NCBI GenBank assembly: GCA_050013915.1
Contig: JBEKEI010000053.1
Span: 1-25,631 of the forward strand
Length of the DNA stretch: 25,631 nt
DNA from: Roseiarcus sp050013915
GTDB lineage: Bacteria > Pseudomonadota > Alphaproteobacteria > Rhizobiales > Beijerinckiaceae
Reading direction: 5' to 3'
Shown: one piece after another, positions 1 through 5,522 of the stretch
How positions within the stretch are numbered: the stretch's first letter is position 1
Layout of the letters: each line of letters starts with the position of its first letter
Program-made: the position numbers and the translations under genes
The notes under the pieces: model-generated
The model's database searches: none
What the model saw: the letters and a program-made list of their open reading frames with translations, nothing else
Told to the model about the DNA's origin: nothing

Positions 1-119
1 GAGCGTCCTGCCGGCCCCATTTGATAGCCTGTCGGCGCCCGATGTCGTTGGCGCTGCTGTCCAGCGTCTGCCAGAGGATCGTGAGGACAAATCTTAGGCT
101 TTCGGACTCAGGCGCTTTG

Positions 120-344
120 ATGGGCTTCGACACCTCTGAGCCGACGCGCTGGCTCTTTGCGAGTGACAACAAATGGCAGGCGGTCTTCGAAAAACGTGAT
201 CGTAAGATTGGGCTAGGCAAATGGCTCCCTTATGGGAGATTTATGCCGCTAAGCCGCGACGAGCAGCGAAGCTATCAAACAGACGAAGATATTGGATTTT
301 CGTATATTTGCGAACAATCTTACAAAAAAATGGGAATATACTAA
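120..344 (+). CDS. Small orphan open frame, possibly the 3' end of a gene that begins before the window
   Basis: I do not recognise this protein. From the ATG at 120 it encodes 74 residues, fairly charged and aromatic, ending in Lys-Lys-Met-Gly-Ile-Tyr. The frame stays open leftward to about position 3, so the true start may lie outside the window. Its base composition is visibly lower in GC than the genes from 1173 onward. Its TAA stop (342-344) shares its last base with the ATG of the next frame (TAATG), an arrangement typical of translationally coupled genes and the main reason for listing it. No ribosome binding site stands out before position 120. It may equally be a chance frame in decayed accessory DNA. 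Confidence 0.3.
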   Translation: MGFDTSEPTRWLFASDNKWQAVFEKRDRKIGLGKWLPYGRFMPLSRDEQRSYQTDEDIGFSYICEQSYKKMGIY

Positions 345-562
345 TGTCAAGTCAACAATATTATGGCTACTTAAATGATGAAAATGTAAAAAACAGCAAT
401 TTTTTTTATCCCGTATTCTATAGCATAAATTATACGGGTCGCGGAGCCGCGGCAGTCGTACTCATAACCGGCGTTGCTAACACGAGTAATATAAACGGTG
501 ATTCAGTATGGAATTACGGTGATGGGGTGGTGGACCGCACCCCTCGGCTGAGACACGGCTAA
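344..562 (+). CDS. Small hypothetical protein in AT-rich DNA, probably cut by the transposase remnant
   Basis: A 72-codon frame starts at the ATG that overlaps the preceding TAA stop. The first 60 residues are rich in Asn, Tyr, Ser and Phe and come from notably AT-rich DNA; the last dozen (Val-Val-Asp-Arg-Thr-Pro onward) come from GC-rich DNA that looks like flank of the transposase fragment. This suggests that the original reading frame was truncated by the insertion or a later deletion. A 7-bp inverted repeat (410-416 with 432-438) lies inside it. No family recognised; no strong Shine-Dalgarno sequence. It could be noncoding. Confidence 0.3.
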   Translation: MSSQQYYGYLNDENVKNSNFFYPVFYSINYTGRGAAAVVLITGVANTSNINGDSVWNYGDGVVDRTPRLRHG

Positions 563-1149
563 TTGGGTGACAAGGCGGCCTCGGCTTCTGGTTGGCGGTT
601 GCGGCACTGGTCGGGCTTTCCGTATGGCGTCTGCGACATCGCCGAAAACGCCGGCTGGATGAGCGTCGGCATCGATCATGACGCCGCGAGCTTGGCGGTC
701 AATTCGATCCGCCGTTGGTCGAACATCCTGGGCCGCCAGCGTTATCCAGCGGCCGAGACTTTGCTGAACGCCGCCGACGGCGGCGGCGGCAATGGCCGCC
801 GGGCCGCACTGTGGAAGCGAGAATTGCAGACATTGGCCAAGGAACCCGGAATCGAGATTGCTGTCTGTCATTTGCCGCCGGGAACGCGCAAATGGAACAA
901 GATCGAGCATCGCCTGTTTTCGTTCATGACCCAAAATGGCGCGGACGCCGGCTCGTCAGCGATATGACGATCGTCCAACGCATCGGCGCCACCACCGAAG
1001 CCGGCTTGAAGGTACGGTGCGAGATCGACGCCAGCGCCTATCCCGAAGGCGTCGAGGTCGAAGACGACGAGATGGCGGCGCTCGACATTCACGGCTACGA
1101 ATGCCACGGCGATCGGAACGACACGATTGGGCCACACAACCCGAATTGA
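563..1149 (+). pseudogene. Truncated, frameshifted ISAzo13-family transposase (C-terminal half)
   Basis: The first part, frame 2 from about 590, carries blocks typical of ISAzo13-like DDE transposases: a PYGV-D-A segment, VGIDHD, a DGGGGNG segment with the second catalytic Asp, and CHLPPGTRKWNKIEHRLFSF with the catalytic Glu. The tail (WRGRRLVS, then IVQRIGATTEAGLKVRCEID and HGDRNDTI) continues only in frame 1, up to the TGA at 1147. The frames meet near 935-942, where Asn-Trp-Arg-Gly is expected; losing a single base there explains the shift. The N-terminal half, with the first catalytic Asp, is absent, so the element is dead. I did not find terminal inverted repeats. It ends 23 bp from the rpoZ stop codon, in a place where many alphaproteobacteria carry a relA/spoT homologue. 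Confidence 0.85.
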
Positions 1150-1172
1150 AGCGTTGGTTTGTGAACGGCCCC

Positions 1173-1571
1173 TCAGTCTGCCTCGTCTTCCTCGCGCACG
1201 GGCGGCGGCGCCATGCCCTCGAGCCCGCGCAACAGGTCCTCTTCGGTCATGCGGTCGAATTGGCCTTCCGGGCCGGACGGCGTCTCGCCAGCCATCGCCG
1301 AACTCGCCATCGTCGGCGCGGCATCCGGCTCGGGCTCGTCGACCTCGACATGTTTCTGCAGGGCATGGATGAGGTCCTCCCTGAGGTCGCCCGGCGCAAG
1401 GCGGGCTTCGGCGATCTCACGGAGGGCGACGACGGTGTTCTTGTCCTTGTCGCGGGGAACGACGGGCTGGGCGCCCGAGGAGATCATTCGCGCGCGGTGA
1501 CTGGCCATGAGGACGAGATCGAAGCGGTTCTCGACCTTGTCGATGCAATCCTCGGCGGTGACGCGCGCCAT
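1173..1571 (-). CDS. rpoZ: DNA-directed RNA polymerase subunit omega
   Basis: Omega is the small RNA polymerase subunit that helps fold and retain the beta' subunit; in many proteobacteria it also contributes to ppGpp binding. The 132-residue product begins MARVTAEDCIDKVENRFDLV and continues with LMASHRARMI and the KNTVVALREIAE block, the conserved omega fold in residues 1-65. The tail is acidic and variable, as is usual in alphaproteobacteria. The start is set by the conserved N-terminus and by AAAGGGG 6-7 bases before the ATG; an in-frame extension upstream has no conserved sequence. The gene is transcribed away from the YXWGXW-protein gene and towards the transposase remnant. No odd residues seen. 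Confidence 0.96.
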   Translation of the reverse strand: MARVTAEDCIDKVENRFDLVLMASHRARMISSGAQPVVPRDKDKNTVVALREIAEARLAPGDLREDLIHALQKHVEVDEPEPDAAPTMASSAMAGETPSGPEGQFDRMTEEDLLRGLEGMAPPPVREEDEAD

Positions 1572-1613
1572 GGCGGGCCCCTTTCGACGGTCTGCGGCAC
1601 GTGAGACGGATTG

Positions 1614-1640
1614 GCTATATGGCGGATTCGGCGAAATCAA
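1614..1640 (-). promoter_or_regulatory. Possible rpoZ promoter
   Basis: On the minus strand a TTGATT (1635-1640) is followed after 15 bases by TATAGC (1614-1619), about 43 bases before the rpoZ start codon. The spacer is shorter than the usual 16-18, so this is a weak proposal. Confidence 0.25.
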
Positions 1641-1838
1641 GACAAGCCGCGCCGCCATTCCGCCGCCACACGAGATCTCGCGCTCAAATCAATTCGGTCG
1701 CTCCGCCACAGGAAAGCCTTCAACCTCCGCGACCAAGGCGACCGGCGCAGAGGCGCGCCGCGCGTCGGGCGGGATCGCCGACCCCGAGGCCAAACCCCGC
1801 CCGAGCCAGGGCGGCCCGAAACGGAGAGGAACTTCCCA

Positions 1839-3044
1839 TTGCAAAAGCACCAGCTGAGGGCGGCCGCGCTCCTGATCGGCGCCCTGGTCGTCCCGACGTT
1901 CGCACCCTCGGCGTTCGCGCAGACCTGCACCTGCGCCGGCGCGGGCATACGCTCGGACGTCCCGCCGCCGCCCTTGCCGGTCTATGACCAGCCGGCCATC
2001 CCGTCGCCCGGCTACCTTTGGACGCCCGGCTACTGGGCGTGGAACAATTACGAGTATTACTGGGTGCCCGGGACCTGGGTCGAGCCGCCGCATGAAGGGC
2101 TGCTGTGGACGCCGGGCTACTGGGGCTTCGTCGACGGCGTCTACGCGTTCAACGCCGGCTATTGGGGCCCCCACGTCGGCTTCTACGGCGGCGTCTCCTA
2201 CGGCTTCGGCTACGGCGGGGTCGGCTATGAGGGCGGCTACTGGAACAACGGGGCGTTCTTTTACAACCGTACCGTCAACCATATCGGCGCCGGCGTCACC
2301 GTCAACGTCTATGAGAAAGCGGTCGTCGTGAACAACGAGAGCGGCGGCCGCGCCAGCTTCAACGGGCGCGGCGGAACGCTCGCCAAGCCGACTGCGGAGG
2401 AGCAGGCCGCCGCCGCCGAGACCCACGCGCCGCCGACCGCCGGCCAGGTCGCGCATGTGCGCGCCGCGAGTATGAAGAGCGGCCTGTTCGTCTCGACCAA
2501 CCACGGAAAACCGGCGATCGCGGCGACTGCGACCGCGGCGGCGTTTTCCGGCCCCGGGGTCGTCAAGGCCAAGGCCGCGGGCGAGACGAAGGTCCAGTAT
2601 CCCGCGGGCGAGACGCCCCCCGGCGGCGCCGCGAAGGAAGAGCGCAAGGGGCCGGAAAAGAACGAGCTGAAGCCGGCCGCGGAGCCGACGCCCGGCTCGG
2701 AGCCGAAGGCGGAAACCAAGACGCCGGAAAAGGGCGAGCGCACGGCGCCTGCCAAGCCGACCTCCGCCGCCGAGTCGAAGACCGAAAAGGAGGCCCCGGC
2801 GGCGAGCGGCCTCGAGCCGCCGCCCGGCAAGCCGGCGGCCGTCGAGAAGGATCGCGAGCGCAAGCCGCCGGCCGCGGCGATGGAAAAGCGGGTCGCTCCC
2901 GCCGCCGAACAGCGCAAGGCGCCGGCGGCCGGCGCGATGGACCAGAAGCATGCGCCCGCGCAGGCCAAGCCGGCCCAGCATCCCCCCGCGCATCCGCCCG
3001 GCAAGGAAGAGTGCGGCAAACCCGGGCAGCCCAAATGCCCCTGA
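1839..3044 (+). CDS. Secreted YXWGXW-repeat protein with Lys/Pro/Ala-rich tail
   Basis: The 401-residue product is exported: a basic start, a hydrophobic stretch (residues 8-20) and an AFA|Q signal-peptidase site near residue 27. Residues 55-140 hold aromatic repeats of the YXWGXW/WXXGXW family: WTPGYW at 61 and 90, WVPGTW at 75, and further Gly-Tyr-Trp units, then a Gly/Tyr-rich stretch. From about residue 180 to the end the protein is low-complexity, rich in Lys, Glu, Pro and Ala, ending with two cysteines. Function is unknown; the family is common in proteobacterial envelopes. I chose TTG 1839 because it directly precedes the signal peptide and follows GGAGAGGAA by 7 bases; the frame is open further upstream, but that part looks noncoding. 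No partner gene is evident. Confidence 0.82.
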   Translation: MQKHQLRAAALLIGALVVPTFAPSAFAQTCTCAGAGIRSDVPPPPLPVYDQPAIPSPGYLWTPGYWAWNNYEYYWVPGTWVEPPHEGLLWTPGYWGFVDGVYAFNAGYWGPHVGFYGGVSYGFGYGGVGYEGGYWNNGAFFYNRTVNHIGAGVTVNVYEKAVVVNNESGGRASFNGRGGTLAKPTAEEQAAAAETHAPPTAGQVAHVRAASMKSGLFVSTNHGKPAIAATATAAAFSGPGVVKAKAAGETKVQYPAGETPPGGAAKEERKGPEKNELKPAAEPTPGSEPKAETKTPEKGERTAPAKPTSAAESKTEKEAPAASGLEPPPGKPAAVEKDRERKPPAAAMEKRVAPAAEQRKAPAAGAMDQKHAPAQAKPAQHPPAHPPGKEECGKPGQPKCP

Positions 3045-3239
3045 ACCGGGCAAACGCGGGTCCCGGCCCATGGCGCCCCGGCTCGGCCGATCGCGGCGGC
3101 GCCTGCCGCCTGCGCGCGGCCGGCGCCGACCGGCGATTGCGCGCCCGCTGGCGACGCCGCGAGGACACCGGCGCGAGCGGCGAAATCCCGCAGCCGACAA
3201 GGGGGAGCGACAAACCGGCAATTTGTCCGACCCGCCCCG

Positions 3240-4208
3240 CTAGAGGCGCGCGAAATAGACTGTGCAACGCACGCCGTCGGGATCAAAGGTCAGCGTCGCC
3301 TGACCGTATTCGGAGGGGAAAGCGGTCTTCAGCAGCCGCGATCCGAACCCGGAGCGCGCAGGCGGCGCGACGGGCGGCCCGTCGATCTCCCGCCAGTCCA
3401 GCCGCACGAATTTCTCGCGCGTCTCCCATTTGATCGCGACTGTTCCTTTCGGCCCGGACAGCGCCCCGTATTTCACCGCGTTCGTGCTGAGTTCGTGCAG
3501 CAGCAGCGCGAAGGACGGCCCGAGCTGAACGGGCGTCGCAACCGCCGGACCGTCCATGACGAACCGGTCGGATCCGAACGGCTCGACGACTTGCCGCAGA
3601 AATTCCCGCAATTCCGGGACCGCGTCGGATTCGTCCGATGCGAGCTGCTGCGCGCGCGCGAGCGCCGTCAGCCGCGCAGTGAACAGCGCCTGGTGCTCGG
3701 CGACGCTCGCCGCGCCACGCGCGGTCTGGACGGAAATCGCCATCACGACTCCCAACAGATTTCCCGCGCGATGCTTCATCTCGTGGGCGAGCAGGATGGC
3801 GCGCTCCTCGCCTTCCGCGTGAACCTCGACCAGCGCGCGCAGCAGGCGCGCCACGAAGATGCCGAACAGGCAGACGACGGCGAACGCGGTCAGCGTGATC
3901 GCCGAGGCGACGTCGACCGCGAAGCTTCCCGTCGGGGCGAGCCACAAATAGTCGGCGACCGCGGCCGACAGGACCAGCGCGGACAGTCCCGCCAAAGAAC
4001 CGCCCCACACGCTGGCGACGAGCACGAAGGGATAGAAGACGACGACCGGAATATGTTCGTGGACCAGCGGAGCGAGCAGGAATCGCAGACAAGCGCCCGC
4101 CGCGACGCAGATCACGGCGACCGCTTGACCCTTCCAGAACGTCGGCCGCCGGCTCGGGACCCACCGCGCCAAACGCCGCAGCCGCGTGCGTGTGTCGCGC
4201 GCGCCCAT
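3240..4208 (-). CDS. HWE-family sensor histidine kinase with DUF4118-like membrane domain
   Basis: This 322-residue protein has an N-terminal membrane region (about residues 27-125) with several hydrophobic segments, including a FYPFVLVASVWGG stretch typical of the DUF4118/KdpD-type sensor domain. A dimerisation and phosphoacceptor helix follows, with EMKHRAGN (phospho-acceptor His146). The ATP-binding domain shows HELSTNAVKYGALS (N box, His238 and Asn243), the WRE of the HWE signature (272-274) and GFGSRLL (G box, 287-293). It should autophosphorylate and pass phosphate to a response regulator, but no regulator gene is adjacent, so it is an orphan here. The signal is unknown. It is divergent from the histidine-rich protein gene, with 196 bp between their starts. 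The start is the first ATG of the frame, after a G-rich stretch. Confidence 0.9.
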   Translation of the reverse strand: MGARDTRTRLRRLARWVPSRRPTFWKGQAVAVICVAAGACLRFLLAPLVHEHIPVVVFYPFVLVASVWGGSLAGLSALVLSAAVADYLWLAPTGSFAVDVASAITLTAFAVVCLFGIFVARLLRALVEVHAEGEERAILLAHEMKHRAGNLLGVVMAISVQTARGAASVAEHQALFTARLTALARAQQLASDESDAVPELREFLRQVVEPFGSDRFVMDGPAVATPVQLGPSFALLLHELSTNAVKYGALSGPKGTVAIKWETREKFVRLDWREIDGPPVAPPARSGFGSRLLKTAFPSEYGQATLTFDPDGVRCTVYFARL

Positions 4209-4404
4209 CCCCCGCCCGTCTGCTTCGGTTCAGCCAAACCGATCGGCGCGGGTCAGGCTATCGGGCGCGGCTGTCGCGCGCAACAGCGGGGCCGCGCCGC
4301 AAGGTCCCGAATCTGGCGGCGTCTCGGGGGACCGGAATCCGACGCGCGGAACCGGCGGCCCCCGTCTGCGTTCCCCTGCTGTTTCCCCTGGAAAGGTCAC
4401 GAGT

Positions 4405-4683
4405 ATGGACAAGAAAATTCTCGGTCTCATCGCCGCAGTTTCCGGTCTGGGCGCTGCAGGCGGCGCGCAAGCCGATACGCCGCCGGCGAGTTCGGTCATG
4501 GACGCCAAGTCCTTCGCGGAACTGCTCGATCCGGTTCCCGACGCCGCGGCGGTCCTGCGGGCCGTCGACCGCGACGATCCGGCCGCGCGCCCGGTTCAGC
4601 TCGCCCAGTGGCATCACCACCATCACCGTTGGTGGCGCCACCGCCATCACCACCACCACCATCACCACCATAACTACTACTGA
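4405..4683 (+). CDS. Small exported histidine-rich protein, probably metal-binding
   Basis: The 92-residue product starts MDKKILGLIAAVSGLGAAGG and has a signal peptide with an AQA-type cleavage site near residue 24. The middle is ordinary (Pro, Ala, Asp). The last 25 residues are a natural histidine cluster: five His, an Arg-Trp-Trp-Arg spacer, one His, Arg, then nine consecutive His and Asn-Tyr-Tyr. Such tails can bind Ni, Cu, Zn or Co; storage, buffering or delivery of metal in the periplasm is inference, and no metal transporter is next to it. AAAGG lies 8 bases before the ATG. The gene is followed after 6 bases by a strong hairpin terminator. Codons in the His run mix CAC and CAT, so it is not a simple trinucleotide expansion. 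Confidence 0.75.
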   Translation: MDKKILGLIAAVSGLGAAGGAQADTPPASSVMDAKSFAELLDPVPDAAAVLRAVDRDDPAARPVQLAQWHHHHHRWWRHRHHHHHHHHHNYY

Positions 4684-4689
4684 CGGGTC

Positions 4690-4720
4690 GGCCCCGCCCG
4701 CGCTCACGCCGGGCGGGGCC
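4690..4720. terminator. Perfect 11-bp GC hairpin between convergent genes
   Basis: GGCCCCGCCCG (4690-4700) pairs perfectly with CGGGCGGGGCC (4710-4720) across a 9-base loop. It lies between the histidine-rich gene (stop at 4683) and the converging gene whose stop is at 4725, so it can serve both. There is no long T run. Confidence 0.6.
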
Positions 4721-4724
4721 GCCT

Positions 4725-5453
4725 TCACTCGGGGTCGGGCCTGGCGCGCGCCTTGGCGGCGCGCAGCATGTGACGATAGGTTCCATCGAACACCGTCTGC
4801 GTGCGCGAGGTCCAGTGGGTGTCGGCGGAGAGGGTCTCGCGCGCTGCATGAATCCGCCGCGCCCGCAATTCGCGATCGGCCTGCTCTTCCTCGGACATTT
4901 CGGCGAGTTCGAAGTCGGGCTCCTCCGGCACGACGATGATCTGCGCGAAGGGTTCCCCCGGCCGGAAGACATGGGTGACGCCTTCGGCGGGCGACTTGAA
5001 CACGATGAAAAACAGCATCGGCCACCAGTTGCGCACCAGCGCGGGCACGGCGATCGGGACGGTATCCGTGCGGTCGCCGTAAAAGCGCGGGTGCGGCTCG
5101 GTCCGGATCGCCCAGCCGGGGCCAGGATCGAGGTCGAGCAGCAACTGGTGGGTGTAGAAGCGGCCGCCGAAGTCGCGAAATGGCGGCCACTGGACGCCGG
5201 TGTCGGGCGCGGGGCCGAAATCCCCGTCGAGCTTCAGCTCGCCCTCGCGGGTCGTCACGCGCAATTCGTTCGGGTAGGGATAGAACAACTCGATCCCGTA
5301 TTGCGCGCCTTCAGAAAAAGGCAGGCAATGCCACAGCTGCTCCTGTGATCCGTCGGCGCGCGGCTCGCGCGCGCCCGCCCAGCCGGGAATCTCCATCCTG
5401 GTCCGTCGCGGCCGCAGGCCGGGTTCGTGGCGCCTCATCTTGACAATGCGCAT
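4725..5453 (-). CDS. Hypothetical protein, DUF6065-like
   Basis: The product has 242 residues with no signal peptide or membrane segment. Its layout (a Trp and Pro-rich N-terminus, a central LLDLDPGPGWAIRTEP segment, then PALVRNWWPMLFFIVFKSP and FRPGEPFAQIIVVPEEPDFE) reminds me of the DUF6065 family of uncharacterised cytosolic proteins; I am not certain of the assignment. The C-terminal 60 residues are charged and helical. GAGGAG 5-6 bases before the ATG at 5453 supports this start over Met6 and Met20. It lies 69 bp downstream of the mechanosensitive-channel gene on the same strand and may be co-transcribed. No catalytic motif seen. Confidence 0.72.
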   Translation of the reverse strand: MRIVKMRRHEPGLRPRRTRMEIPGWAGAREPRADGSQEQLWHCLPFSEGAQYGIELFYPYPNELRVTTREGELKLDGDFGPAPDTGVQWPPFRDFGGRFYTHQLLLDLDPGPGWAIRTEPHPRFYGDRTDTVPIAVPALVRNWWPMLFFIVFKSPAEGVTHVFRPGEPFAQIIVVPEEPDFELAEMSEEEQADRELRARRIHAARETLSADTHWTSRTQTVFDGTYRHMLRAAKARARPDPE

Positions 5454-5522
5454 CCTTGCTCCTCGCTGCCGGCGCGCGGCATGACGTCGAGATCGCCGCG
5501 CGCCACGAAATTGCGGCTTCGG

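Noticed and set aside
410..438. 7-bp inverted repeat CCCGTAT/ATACGGG considered as a terminator or IS end.
   Set aside because: Short, 15-base loop, no T run after it and no matching partner near the transposase remnant.
1689..3221. 510-codon minus-strand frame opposite the YXWGXW gene.
   Set aside because: Composition is Arg/Gly/Leu shadow sequence; the plus strand has a signal peptide, aromatic repeats and a ribosome binding site.
4603..4683. CAC/CAT run considered as an engineered His-tag or vector sequence.
   Set aside because: It is interrupted by Arg-Trp-Trp-Arg and by Arg, continues from a natural exported protein and has chromosomal context on both sides.
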